Shown here piece after piece: positions 26,097 through 34,868 of a stretch of DNA of 64,000 nt (positions within the stretch are counted from its first letter, which is position 1; each line of letters begins with the position of its first letter). The stretch covers positions 62,001 to 126,000 of the forward strand of contig UQFH01000001.1 of NCBI GenBank assembly GCA_900540185.1. The letters run 5' to 3'. Source of the DNA: an uncultured Eubacteriales bacterium. Its GTDB lineage: Bacteria > Bacillota > Clostridia > Tissierellales > Peptoniphilaceae. Position numbers and translations under genes: made by a program. The notes under the pieces were generated by a model. It had not been told where the DNA came from, searched no databases, and saw only the letters and a list, made by a program, of their open reading frames with translations.

Positions 26097-28436
26097 TTAC
26101 ATCATATTTATAGGGTCCACATTTACTGTTATATCCCCTAATTCCAAACTGTTTATATAATCTAACATTTCGTTTAATAGCTCCGGTCTCACCTTCACCA
26201 TAAACTGCCATCTGTAAACTCCATTGATTTTTGAAATCGGACAAGGATTTGGATGCAGCACAACCGCATCAATCCTCACTCTTTGGAGTTCCAGATAAAC
26301 CTTATCATAAATATCCTTTAAATCATTATATGTCTTATTATTGTCCGCCCCTTCATTTTTTAGAACGATTATATTATAAAATGGCGGATACTTAAACTCA
26401 TCTCTTATCAGTATTTCTTTTCTATAGAAATCGGTGTACGACGACTTTACGCTGTAATCAATTGCATAGTGATCCGGTTGATAAGTCTGAAGAATCACTC
26501 TGCCGTCTTTGTCACCTCTCCCGGATCTGCCTGCAACCTGTCTAATGAGACTGTAGGTCCATTCGGGTGCTCTGTAATCTTGAATTCTAAGAGCCATGTC
26601 CGCCGCCAAAATGCCGACAAGTGTAACATTTTTAAAGTCAAGCCCCTTTGCAATCATCTGCGTGCCGATCAATATGTCAATCTTTCCCTCGTTCATTTCG
26701 TTGTAAATGTTCGAGTGCGCATTTTTTCTTGCAGTCGTGTCTCTGTCCATCCTTTGCACTCTCGCATTCGGGAAAGTCTTTCTCGTAATATCCTCGACTT
26801 GCTCGGTGCCGATTCCGAACTCTTTGATTTTCTTCGAGCCGCAAACCGGACAGCTTTCAGGATATCTTTTCGTGCGACCGCAGTAGTGACAAATCAAAAG
26901 ATTTTCTCGCTTGTGATATGTCATAGAGACGTCGCAATGCTCACATTTAATGCTTTCACCGCAGCTTCTACATGAAACCGAGCCGAAAAATCCTCGCCTG
27001 TTTAAGAAAAGTATAACCTGTTCCTTTTTTTCGAGATTATCCAATATCGCTTCATAGAGTTTCAAACTGAAAATCGAAGTGTTTCCTTCGTTCAGCTCTT
27101 CGCGCATATCCGCAACTTCAATCTCAGGAATCGGTCTGCCGTTCGCCCTCTTGTCAAGTTCATAAAGACTGAAAAGTCCTTTACTCGACTCGAAATAGGT
27201 CGTGATTGACGGAGTTGCACTTCCAAGAAGAAGTATCCCGTCGTCTTTTTTTACTCTATATCTCGCGACATCAACCGTTTTATATCTCGGAGTTTTCCCC
27301 GAAACATATGAACTGTCGTGCTCTTCGTCAATTATTATAATGCCGATATTTTTTAGCGGACTAAATACCGCACTTCTCGCTCCGACAACTATTCGAACTT
27401 CCTGGTTCTTTATTTTCATCCATTCTCTGAATCTTTCAGTTTTATTTAATCTCGAGTGGATGATTGCGATATCTTCCTTGAAACGCCCTTTAAATCTCCT
27501 CACCGTTTGCGGAGTAAGACCAATTTCAGGAACGAGAATAATCGCATTCTTCCCTTCTTTTAAAACCTCTTCAACCAATTGGAGATAGACTTCCGTTTTA
27601 CCGGAGCCCGTAATTCCGCGAAGTAAAAAATTGTTTTGCTTTTTATTTCTATATTCGTCCAATATGCCGTCATAAACTCTTTGTTGGTCGGCATTTAAAG
27701 AAATTTTAAGATAAGATTCGCTCTCATCTTCGAGCGCCGCGACTTCAACTTCCACTACTTTTACCAAATTCTTTTTTATAAGCTGATTTATGACGCTGTC
27801 GCTCACGCCGAAAGTCGATTTCAGTTGAGCTTTCGTGTATTTCTTTTTTTGTATTTCTTTAAAAATTTCTTCCTGTCTTTCAGTCAAATCTTCCGAATCT
27901 TTTCCGGTTGGAATCAAAACTTTCTCCGTTTTAATCTTCGGCTCATTTTTCAGTTTAAAAAACTGTCTTATAAGCCCCTCGTCTTCCCACTTCAAAAGCT
28001 TTTCTCTGTTTTCTCGGATTTTCTTCTCATCGATTAGAATATCATTTGAGAAAATACCCGAATCATCGAACTCAGTGTTCTTTTTATATCCCGACAAAAT
28101 CGAGTCAAAACTCACCGGCGGAAAAAACAGTTTCAGAGAATCCACAAAATTCGCTCCGGTGATTTTCGAAATATAACCGGCAACATCGGCGTCGTCATCA
28201 TTTATAAACGGCTTGTCATCGACAACCGAGATGATGTCCTTCAATTTAAAATCAAATTCCGGCTCCTTGTCGAAAATCTCGGTTATTATTGCCGTCAGCG
28301 GTTTGTTGCCCCTTCCGAACGGAACAATAACTCGCTTGTATTTTTTTATCTCGCCTTCAAGATTTTCAGGAACCGTGTAACTGAAAGATTTGTCAAGTGC
28401 ATCGTTGCTTTTATTAACAACAACACTGATATACAT
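26097..28436 (-). CDS. priA: Primosomal protein N' (replication restart helicase)
   Basis: PriA reloads the replisome at collapsed forks. The 779-residue product has an N-terminal DNA-binding domain and a winged helix. SF2 helicase motifs follow: GITGSGKTEVY, IIIDEEHDSSY and GSATPSI. A zinc region of eight cysteines lies in CRSCGES, CEHC, CHYCGR and CPVCGS. Motifs V and VI include IGTQMIAKGLDF and QVAGRSGRGD. The ATG shares one base with the coaBC stop codon. Length is normal. Confidence 0.96.
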   Translation of the reverse strand: MYISVVVNKSNDALDKSFSYTVPENLEGEIKKYKRVIVPFGRGNKPLTAIITEIFDKEPEFDFKLKDIISVVDDKPFINDDDADVAGYISKITGANFVDSLKLFFPPVSFDSILSGYKKNTEFDDSGIFSNDILIDEKKIRENREKLLKWEDEGLIRQFFKLKNEPKIKTEKVLIPTGKDSEDLTERQEEIFKEIQKKKYTKAQLKSTFGVSDSVINQLIKKNLVKVVEVEVAALEDESESYLKISLNADQQRVYDGILDEYRNKKQNNFLLRGITGSGKTEVYLQLVEEVLKEGKNAIILVPEIGLTPQTVRRFKGRFKEDIAIIHSRLNKTERFREWMKIKNQEVRIVVGARSAVFSPLKNIGIIIIDEEHDSSYVSGKTPRYKTVDVARYRVKKDDGILLLGSATPSITTYFESSKGLFSLYELDKRANGRPIPEIEVADMREELNEGNTSIFSLKLYEAILDNLEKKEQVILFLNRRGFFGSVSCRSCGESIKCEHCDVSMTYHKRENLLICHYCGRTKRYPESCPVCGSKKIKEFGIGTEQVEDITRKTFPNARVQRMDRDTTARKNAHSNIYNEMNEGKIDILIGTQMIAKGLDFKNVTLVGILAADMALRIQDYRAPEWTYSLIRQVAGRSGRGDKDGRVILQTYQPDHYAIDYSVKSSYTDFYRKEILIRDEFKYPPFYNIIVLKNEGADNNKTYNDLKDIYDKVYLELQRVRIDAVVLHPNPCPISKINGVYRWQFMVKVRPELLNEMLDYINSLELGDITVNVDPINMM

Positions 28437-29614
28437 TAATTTTGCTCCTTAAAAAAATCGAGAATCGCATCTGCGATAAGACTTTTATCCATTCGAGGGA
28501 CTTTCTTTTCTTCTCCGTTTTTTGAAATCATAATTCCGTTATTTTCTTCCGAGCCGAAAACATTGTCCTTCAAAATATTATTTATAAAAATCATATCCAT
28601 TCCCTTGTTTTTGAGCTTTTCCAATCCGTATTCATACGCATTTTCGCTCTCCGCCGCAAAACCGATTACCTTTAAATCGCCCTTGTCCGGCTTTATCGTC
28701 TTTAAAATGTCCGGCGTTCTCTTCATCTTAAAAGTCAGAGCCTCGCCTTTTTTAATCTTTTCATCGTGATATGATTCGAATTCATAATCAAGCGGCGCCG
28801 CACTCATTATAAGAAGTTCATTGTCGCCCATTCTCTTTTTTATTTCCTCGAGCATATCCTCTGTCGTTTCGATTTTTATATGATTTATCTTTTCATTCTC
28901 CGGCTTTTTATAGCTTATATATGTGACATTTGCACCTCTTTTTATGAGACTTTCACAAATTCTTTCGCCCATCTTTCCGCTCGATTGATTTGTAAAAATT
29001 CTTACCGGGTCGAGTTTAGAAATCGTAGGTCCCCCGGTCACAATAACATTCATTCCGCTATAAAAATCGTCTTCCGCATTTTTAAAATAATCATAAATAA
29101 AATTATAAATCTCGTCCGGCTCTCTCATCTTTCCGATTCCGACGTCGCCGCAAGCAAGATTTCCGCTTACCGGCTCGATTATAATATATCCGATTTCTTT
29201 GAGTCTTCTTAGGTTCTCCTGATTTATCGGATTCAAATACATATTTGTATTCATTGCAGGCACAATAAAAACCGGACTTTTCGTCGCACTTATCGTGCTC
29301 GTCAAAAGATTGTCCGCCATACCGCATGCAAGCTTTGCAATTTCATTTTTTGATGCCGGCGCAACAATAATCATATCCGCTTTTGAAAGATAGATGTGCG
29401 GAATTTCATCGTTTATATTTTGAAAACCGTCCGAGTAAACTCCGTGCCCTGTAACTCCGTTAAAAGAAACGGGTGTTACAAACTTTTGTGCAGCTTCAGT
29501 TAATATCGTTTCTACAATCGCACCTTTTTTTCTTAGTAAACTTGCAAGATATATGGATTTGTATGCCGCAATGCCGCCTGTGACAGCAAGGACTACTCTC
29601 TTGCCCTCAAACAT
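28436..29614 (-). CDS. coaBC: Phosphopantothenoylcysteine decarboxylase/synthetase
   Basis: This bifunctional enzyme makes 4'-phosphopantetheine. The 392-residue protein has an N-terminal flavin-dependent CoaC domain (VVLAVTGGIAAYKS, and PAMNTNMYLNP with the substrate-clamp region). The C-terminal CoaB synthetase domain begins near residue 188 with VIVTGGPTISKLDPVRIFTNQSSGKMG. FAAES is the synthetase signature. It is coupled to rpoZ and to priA by 1-nt TAATG overlaps. With coaD at 11961 it covers most of the late CoA pathway. Confidence 0.95.
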   Translation of the reverse strand: MFEGKRVVLAVTGGIAAYKSIYLASLLRKKGAIVETILTEAAQKFVTPVSFNGVTGHGVYSDGFQNINDEIPHIYLSKADMIIVAPASKNEIAKLACGMADNLLTSTISATKSPVFIVPAMNTNMYLNPINQENLRRLKEIGYIIIEPVSGNLACGDVGIGKMREPDEIYNFIYDYFKNAEDDFYSGMNVIVTGGPTISKLDPVRIFTNQSSGKMGERICESLIKRGANVTYISYKKPENEKINHIKIETTEDMLEEIKKRMGDNELLIMSAAPLDYEFESYHDEKIKKGEALTFKMKRTPDILKTIKPDKGDLKVIGFAAESENAYEYGLEKLKNKGMDMIFINNILKDNVFGSEENNGIMISKNGEEKKVPRMDKSLIADAILDFFKEQN

Positions 29615-29814
29615 TATTTACTCTCCTCGAAATCTATCTTGCCTTCCTTCATCTCTTCAAGCGCAATTGAAATAGGATTTGTTAAATCCGTTTCCACTTT
29701 CTTTGGAGAACCTGCAACCAATTGGCGTGCTCTCTTTGCTACCACCATAACGAGTGTATAGCGGCTTTCATTTTCACCTATAACTTTTGTCGATGGATTA
29801 TACATCTTTTTCAC
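29614..29814 (-). CDS. rpoZ: RNA polymerase omega subunit
   Basis: This 66-residue protein binds the beta' subunit and aids RNA polymerase assembly. It has the omega core SRYTLVMVVAKRARQL and the TNPISIALEEMKEGKI segment near the C-terminus. It overlaps the gmk 3' end by 17 bases and touches coaBC by one base. Its place between gmk and coaBC is conserved in Firmicutes. Confidence 0.95.
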   Translation of the reverse strand: MKKMYNPSTKVIGENESRYTLVMVVAKRARQLVAGSPKKVETDLTNPISIALEEMKEGKIDFEESK

Positions 29815-30433
29815 CTAACACTTTCTCTTTAATATATTTAAATCTCTTTACTCTATGTTTTTCTGCATCAATAATTGCCTTTATATTTTGCACCGCTTCA
29901 TGAACCGTGTCGTTCACAACGAAATAATCGTAGTCCGTAACAAAATCCAGTTCTTTAAAGGCATTAGTCATTCTAAGATTGATTGCTTCTTCTGTTTCAG
30001 TATTTCTACCGACAATTCTATTTTTAAGTTCGACCATGCTTGGCGGAAGAAGCATTATAAATACAGCCTCATCATAAACTTTCTTAACTTGAAGTGCCCC
30101 TTGAACGTCTATCTCAAGTATTACAACTTCGCCGTCTTTAATCTTATCAAACACAAATTTTTTCGGAGTTCCGTATTTGTGTGCATGAACATTCGCATGT
30201 TCCAAAAATTCTTCATTTTTTACCATTTCTTCAAATTTTTCGTCGTCAACAAAGAAGTAAGATTCACCGTCAACTTCGCCCGGACGCATTTCTCGAGTAG
30301 TTGCAGAAACAGACATAACGACATCGTTAACTTCTTTTAAGAGCTCATCACAAACGGTTCCCTTACCGACTCCAGACGGACCCGAAATAACCAATAAAAA
30401 ACCTTTTGACATCACATTCCACCACCTTTTCAT
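29798..30433 (-). CDS. gmk: Guanylate kinase
   Basis: Gmk phosphorylates GMP to GDP. The P-loop SGPSGVGKGTV lies about 17 residues from the start. The GMP-binding region is SATTREMRPGEVDGESYFFVDDEKF, and LEIDVQGALQV and IMLLPPS follow. Two starts are possible: ATG 30433 with AAAGGAG at ideal spacing (211 residues), or ATG 30412 with AAGGTGG (MSKGFLLVISGPSG, 204 residues), which matches the family's usual N-terminus better. It is the first gene of a thirteen-gene operon and has a good promoter. Confidence 0.93.
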   Translation of the reverse strand: MKRWWNVMSKGFLLVISGPSGVGKGTVCDELLKEVNDVVMSVSATTREMRPGEVDGESYFFVDDEKFEEMVKNEEFLEHANVHAHKYGTPKKFVFDKIKDGEVVILEIDVQGALQVKKVYDEAVFIMLLPPSMVELKNRIVGRNTETEEAINLRMTNAFKELDFVTDYDYFVVNDTVHEAVQNIKAIIDAEKHRVKRFKYIKEKVLGEKDV

Positions 30434-30466
30434 ACTAACTCCTTTGTCTATTTTTATTCTACTTAT

Positions 30467-30495
30467 ATTATATAGGATAGCAATTACATAATCAA
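30467..30495 (-). promoter_or_regulatory. Promoter of the gmk-to-thiN operon
   Basis: The minus strand carries TTGATT (30490-30495) and TATAAT (30467-30472) with a 17-base spacer, 33 bases ahead of the gmk ATG. It is divergent from the rqcH promoter. Confidence 0.75.
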
Positions 30496-30519
30496 CAAAA
30501 TATTAAATTTCCTTAATAT

Positions 30520-30548
30520 TTGCTGTAAAATTCAAAATCTTATATAAT
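30520..30548 (+). promoter_or_regulatory. Promoter of rqcH
   Basis: TTGCTG (30520-30525) and TATAAT (30543-30548) have a 17-base spacer, 19 bases ahead of the rqcH start with GAGGTG between. Confidence 0.7.
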
Positions 30549-30567
30549 ATAGAATTGAGGTGATTTT

Positions 30568-32280
30568 ATGAGCATGAACGGCGTATCACTATATGCTTTG
30601 AAAAATGAAATGCATGAAAAACTTTTGAATGCACGAATAGATAAAATATATCAGGAAAACAGAGATATCATTATATATCTTCGCAATAAAGGCGAAAATA
30701 TGTCCTTATATTTTTGTTTTTCCGCGGACAATCCTGCTTTTTATCTTACAAAAAATAAATTTGACAATCCGAAAGAACCACCGATGTTTACGATGCTTCT
30801 TAGAAAATATCTGACCAACGGAAAAATTTCGGGCATAAGGCAAATCGGTCTCGACAGAGTCATCTCAATTGATTTTGATACCGCCGGTGATGTTTTTGAT
30901 TTGGATAAGGTTTCTCTCAATTTTGAAATTATGGGAAAATATTCGAATTTGATTTTATATGAAACGGAAAGCGGGAATATTTTGGATGCACTCATAAGAG
31001 TTTATCCTGATATGAGTAGCGTTCGACTTGTCCTTCCAAAAGAAGAATATACTCTTCCGGTGAGTGACAAGAAAAATATTTTAAAAATGGATTTTGAGGA
31101 AATAAAAAAAGTGCTTGAAGAAAATTCTCTTCAACCACTTTCAAAATCGCTCTACAGATATTTCGAAGGATTTAATCCCGACATTGCACTCGACATTTTA
31201 TTCAATTTAAATTTAGATGAAAATATTAACTTTTGGAGTTTAAAAGACGAGGATAAAGATAGAGTCATAGATGAAATCATTTTGATTAAAGAAAAGATTT
31301 TAAATAATGATTTTACACCGACCGTTCTTTTAAAAGACGACAAACCGTTTAGGATTTTGCCGTTTGACTCTCCGCGTCCACACGATAAAAAGATTTTCGA
31401 CTCGATGAATGAAGCTGTAAAATTCTTCTACGAAAATCGTGCTTTTTTAAAACTGCAAACTTCAAGAATACACGAACTCGAAAAGAAAATTACAAATAAA
31501 ATTGAAAGTCTTGAAAGAGCGCTTGCAAACAACCAAAAAGATATGTTAAAAGCAAGCGACCGCGAATCTATAAAACTCAAAGCGGACCTGCTTGCAGCAA
31601 ACATTTATAAAATTAATAAAGGCGATAAAAAAATCACCGTGAACAATTTTTATAGCGAAGACAATGCCGAGATTACTTTAAATATCGATGAAACGCTTTC
31701 TCCGAAACAAAACGTCGACAAAATGTACAACAAATACACCAAGCTTAAACATACGGAAGAAGTTTTAAAGAGGCGTATTCCGCACATAAAAAATGAGATT
31801 TATTATTTAAACAGTGTGCTATTAAATTTGAGACAAACCGAAACCATCGACGAGATAAATGCGATAAGAAAAGAGCTCATCGACGGAGGATATATTAAAG
31901 TGAAAAGCAAAAATAAAATCCGCGAGCCGAAACTTAAAATGAGAGAATTTAAATCGCCGAGCGGACTTCTTGTGCGCGCCGGACGAAACAATGTTCAAAA
32001 CGACGAACTCACAAACAAACTCGCGCACAAAGGCGACCTTTGGTTCCACCTTCGAAACGAACCGGGTACACATGTGATTTTATCTTCGGCAAATGAAACT
32101 GTTACTGAAGAGGACATTGTTTATTGCGCTTCCCTAGCCGCAGCTCTTTCCGGAAAAACAATAAAATCCGACATCGACTACACCGAAGTAAAAAATGTAA
32201 AAAAAATACCCGGTGCAAAACCGGGGCTTGTAACATACAAGGACTTCAAGACAATTACTGTCGAACCAATTAAATTATAA
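30568..32280 (+). CDS. rqcH: Ribosome quality control factor RqcH (NFACT / Rqc2 homologue)
   Basis: RqcH binds stalled 50S subunits carrying peptidyl-tRNA and recruits tRNA-Ala to add C-terminal alanine tails for degradation. Older annotation calls it fibronectin-binding protein. The 570-residue product has the NFACT-N domain (about 1-270), a long coiled coil (about 290-430) and an NFACT-R domain. The R domain shows LLVRAGRNNVQND and GDLWFHLRNEPGTHVI. GAGGTG precedes ATG 30568. It stands alone on the plus strand, convergent with rluD with no spacer. ylmH, whose product has been linked to the same pathway in Bacillus, lies 1.3 kb away. Confidence 0.93.
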   Translation: MSMNGVSLYALKNEMHEKLLNARIDKIYQENRDIIIYLRNKGENMSLYFCFSADNPAFYLTKNKFDNPKEPPMFTMLLRKYLTNGKISGIRQIGLDRVISIDFDTAGDVFDLDKVSLNFEIMGKYSNLILYETESGNILDALIRVYPDMSSVRLVLPKEEYTLPVSDKKNILKMDFEEIKKVLEENSLQPLSKSLYRYFEGFNPDIALDILFNLNLDENINFWSLKDEDKDRVIDEIILIKEKILNNDFTPTVLLKDDKPFRILPFDSPRPHDKKIFDSMNEAVKFFYENRAFLKLQTSRIHELEKKITNKIESLERALANNQKDMLKASDRESIKLKADLLAANIYKINKGDKKITVNNFYSEDNAEITLNIDETLSPKQNVDKMYNKYTKLKHTEEVLKRRIPHIKNEIYYLNSVLLNLRQTETIDEINAIRKELIDGGYIKVKSKNKIREPKLKMREFKSPSGLLVRAGRNNVQNDELTNKLAHKGDLWFHLRNEPGTHVILSSANETVTEEDIVYCASLAAALSGKTIKSDIDYTEVKNVKKIPGAKPGLVTYKDFKTITVEPIKL

Positions 32281-33198
32281 CTATAAATCAGTCGTTTTAT
32301 CGAGAGATAAATCGGCTTTTTTTAACGCTTCTTTCATATCATCGAAAATCGGCGCTTCAATTTTTATTTTTTCTCGAGTGAGCGGCTCGAAAAATTCAAT
32401 CGAATGCGCGTGAAGCATCTGTCTTGAAACATTTATTCTTTCGCGCTTCATTCCATAAACTTTGTCGCCTAAAACGGGAAGATTCTCCGAAGCAAGGTGA
32501 ACGCGAATCTGATGAGTTCTTCCGGTGATAATTTTCACGTCAAAGAGTGTGAAAAAATCATTTCCGTCCAACTTCTTTACAATAGAAACCGCTCTTCTTC
32601 CGCCTTCAACAATTCCCATCTTGACTGGATTTTTACTTCTTGCAATCGGTTTATCTATTGTAAACTCGTCGCTCTTTGAAACACCGTTTGAAATTGCGAA
32701 ATAGTGCTTCTCGAGATTCTTTTCTTGAAAATCTCTTTTTAAAATCGCATGCGCTTCATTGTTTTTCGCAAAAATTATAACGCCGCTCGTGTCGGCATCA
32801 AGTCTGTGCACAACACCCGGTCTTGTTTCATCTTCCCCGTCGCTAAGTTTATAACCGCGATCCAAAAGCCAATCCACAAGAGTCGGCCCGTTATAACTTT
32901 TCGCACCGTGAACAGCAATAAAAGGCGGTTTATTTAAAACAATAATATTTTCATTTTCAAAAAGAATCGGAACCTCGATTCCTTCTGTGCTGGGTTTTTG
33001 CTCTTCGGGAAATACGATTTTTACAATATCATTTTCTCGCAATTTATAATTTTGTTTTTCTTTTTTCCCATTAACAAAAAAATTTCCGTCTTTTATAAGC
33101 GACTGAAATTCCGAACGCGAATCAAATCCAAATAAATCGAAGTACTTATCAACTCTGTTCTCATCATTTTCCAAATATGTTAAATTAACTTCTCTCAT
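32281..33198 (-). CDS. RluA-family pseudouridine synthase (RluD-like)
   Basis: This enzyme isomerises uridines in structured RNA, probably 23S rRNA. The 305-residue product has an N-terminal S4 RNA-binding domain (about 15-75) and the catalytic domain with HRLDADTSGVIIFAKN, which holds the catalytic Asp. RTHQIRVHLASENLPVLGD is the family's C-terminal motif. It overlaps lspA by 14 bases. The lspA-then-rluD order (ylyB in Bacillus) is conserved. The exact target uridine cannot be told from sequence, so I leave the symbol empty. Confidence 0.92.
   Translation of the reverse strand: MREVNLTYLENDENRVDKYFDLFGFDSRSEFQSLIKDGNFFVNGKKEKQNYKLRENDIVKIVFPEEQKPSTEGIEVPILFENENIIVLNKPPFIAVHGAKSYNGPTLVDWLLDRGYKLSDGEDETRPGVVHRLDADTSGVIIFAKNNEAHAILKRDFQEKNLEKHYFAISNGVSKSDEFTIDKPIARSKNPVKMGIVEGGRRAVSIVKKLDGNDFFTLFDVKIITGRTHQIRVHLASENLPVLGDKVYGMKRERINVSRQMLHAHSIEFFEPLTREKIKIEAPIFDDMKEALKKADLSLDKTTDL
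32290..32323 (+). terminator. rqcH terminator located inside the rluD coding end
   Basis: AGTCG-TTTATC pairs with GATAAA-CGGCT across a GAGA loop (one T-T mismatch and one G-U pair), followed by seven T on the plus strand. It begins 10 bases after the rqcH stop codon and lies within the last codons of the convergent rluD gene. Confidence 0.75.
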
Positions 33199-33631
33199 AT
33201 TTTAAAACACTTATTAAATAAACGATAACTGCAAATGTTACATAAATATCCGCAAAGTTAAAAACCGGAAAATCATAAACATTAAAAATTCTAACTGAAA
33301 TAAAATCTACAACATATCCTTGAACAACTCTGTCTATAAGGTTTCCGATTGCTCCCGAAAATAAAAGAATCGACGCCCAAACTTCAAGCGTGGAAAGTGA
33401 TGAATAATATTTATAAATAAAAAATGCTAAAAATACTAAAACAAAAACAGTCACAACTATAAAAAATGTTTGCTTGCCGTCGAGAAATCCGAATGCCGCT
33501 CCTCTGTTTTCAACATAGTCGAGTTTAAACCAATCAAAAATTTTTATTGAATTGTGAATTAAATATTTGGATGCCGCGCATTTAGTAACCTGATCCAATA
33601 CAACAAATAAAATTACAAATAAATAAATCAA
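33185..33631 (-). CDS. lspA: Lipoprotein signal peptidase
   Basis: LspA cleaves lipoprotein signal peptides after lipidation. The 148-residue protein has four membrane helices. One catalytic Asp is in the FNFADIYVTF segment and the other in GAIGNLIDRV. NRGAAFGFL, the family signature, lies near residues 42-50. Its start overlaps the ylmH stop by 4 bases (ATGA). OppA (lipobox C23) in this window is an expected client. Confidence 0.94.
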   Translation of the reverse strand: MIYLFVILFVVLDQVTKCAASKYLIHNSIKIFDWFKLDYVENRGAAFGFLDGKQTFFIVVTVFVLVFLAFFIYKYYSSLSTLEVWASILLFSGAIGNLIDRVVQGYVVDFISVRIFNVYDFPVFNFADIYVTFAVIVYLISVLKYERS

Positions 33632-34404
33632 CTGTAAACCTCCCGACGTAATTTCACTTTTAAGTTGTCACTTCCCGTTCGCCCCACTACTTCGTCAACA
33701 TAAACTCTGCCGTATCCACGAAGAGAAATAAGAGCCGGGAGTTCGATTTGTTTGTCGCCTCTCGTAAAAACTCTGTAGTCGAGTTTCATCATGCCCTTAG
33801 ATATCATTGACGTCGCAATATTTCTTTTGATATTATAAATTTTCGCAACAATTAAATCCGCGCGAAGAGATGCTGCAACAATAACTTCCGTTGTCTTCTC
33901 CGATTCCACAACCTGAAGTCCTTCGCCATCGACACTGTATAATGTCACGCTATGTCTTCGTATGTCCTGAAACTGCGACAATAAAAATGATTCAACGGAT
34001 TTTCTGACACTGAAATAGCACGCGTCTTTATAAAATATAATATCGCCTATCGTTTCTCTCTCAATGCCCATGCTCATAAGTTTGCCCAAAACATCCTTGT
34101 GTTTTACATCGTCAAACTTCGAATCAAATGCAAGCACGCTCATATAATCACTTTCAACAGGTTCCGGCAAATAGTCGTTATAAATTACACCGATACATCT
34201 TTCTGCATTATTGAAGGCACCGAAAAAAGAAACAGACACTCCATCGTATTTGTTGACAATCGACACCAACATCTTTTGCCAAAATGGATCTAAAAAATCT
34301 GTCTCTTCGTATGAATTTCTTCGATTTGAAATGAGAACCTTTTCCTCGAGTATCTTATAATAAGACACCTCTTCCTTATTCAGAAAGGATAATTCTTCTA
34401 CCAA
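33628..34404 (-). CDS. ylmH: S4-domain RNA-binding protein YlmH
   Basis: This 258-residue protein has an N-terminal region of the YlmH type (FLDPFWQKMLVSI, FFGAFNNAERCIGVIY) and a C-terminal S4 domain. The S4 part begins with SLRADLIVAKIYNIKRNIATSMI. In Bacillus, YlmH has been reported to take part in ribosome quality control alongside RqcH, as well as being a division-cluster gene. Here it lies between sepF and lspA, overlapping each by a few bases, and rqcH is close by on the other strand. Family identity is firm; function rests on homologues. Confidence 0.88.
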   Translation of the reverse strand: MVEELSFLNKEEVSYYKILEEKVLISNRRNSYEETDFLDPFWQKMLVSIVNKYDGVSVSFFGAFNNAERCIGVIYNDYLPEPVESDYMSVLAFDSKFDDVKHKDVLGKLMSMGIERETIGDIIFYKDACYFSVRKSVESFLLSQFQDIRRHSVTLYSVDGEGLQVVESEKTTEVIVAASLRADLIVAKIYNIKRNIATSMISKGMMKLDYRVFTRGDKQIELPALISLRGYGRVYVDEVVGRTGSDNLKVKLRREVYS

Positions 34405-34859
34405 GAATACAAGCCGCTTTCAAGAATTTCTTCTTTTATTCCTTCAATCGCTACATCCTTCGGTGCAAGAATGAAAATGTCTTGTGTGACTTTTTGAATT
34501 CTGCCTTCTATGGCATAAATTCCGCCGTTAATGAAATCAAAAACTTGTCTTTTGAGTTCCGGTTCCAAATGTTCAAAGTTAACGACAACTGCATCATTTA
34601 AAATCAATTTGTCGATAATCTTAGGTGCATCGTCATACTTAAGCGGATCTTGAATTTGAATTTTAAACGGGGTTGCACCTGTTCTAGTTGTAACAACTGA
34701 TCTTTGCGTTGCTACGCTTGGTCTTGTCGCAGGTGATTGAGTTGTAGTGAAAACCTTTTTTTCAGCAACAGGTTTTTCATCCTCTACAAAATCTTCTTCA
34801 TATTCTTCATCCGTATCCGGAGCGACGATTAAATTTTTCATCTTATCTAAAAAGCTCAT
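34398..34859 (-). CDS. sepF: Cell division protein SepF
   Basis: SepF polymerises on the membrane and tethers and bundles FtsZ. The 153-residue protein starts with an amphipathic membrane-targeting helix (MSFLDKMKNLIVA). An acidic and Thr/Ser-rich linker (about 16-65) and the globular SepF core (about 66-150) follow, including AVVVNFEHLEPELKRQVFDF and GGIYAIEGRIQKV. The typical C-terminal ILAPKDVAI is present. It sits between yggS and ylmH, the standard Firmicutes arrangement. Confidence 0.95.
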   Translation of the reverse strand: MSFLDKMKNLIVAPDTDEEYEEDFVEDEKPVAEKKVFTTTQSPATRPSVATQRSVVTTRTGATPFKIQIQDPLKYDDAPKIIDKLILNDAVVVNFEHLEPELKRQVFDFINGGIYAIEGRIQKVTQDIFILAPKDVAIEGIKEEILESGLYSW

Positions 34860-34868
34860 AGTTCCTCC

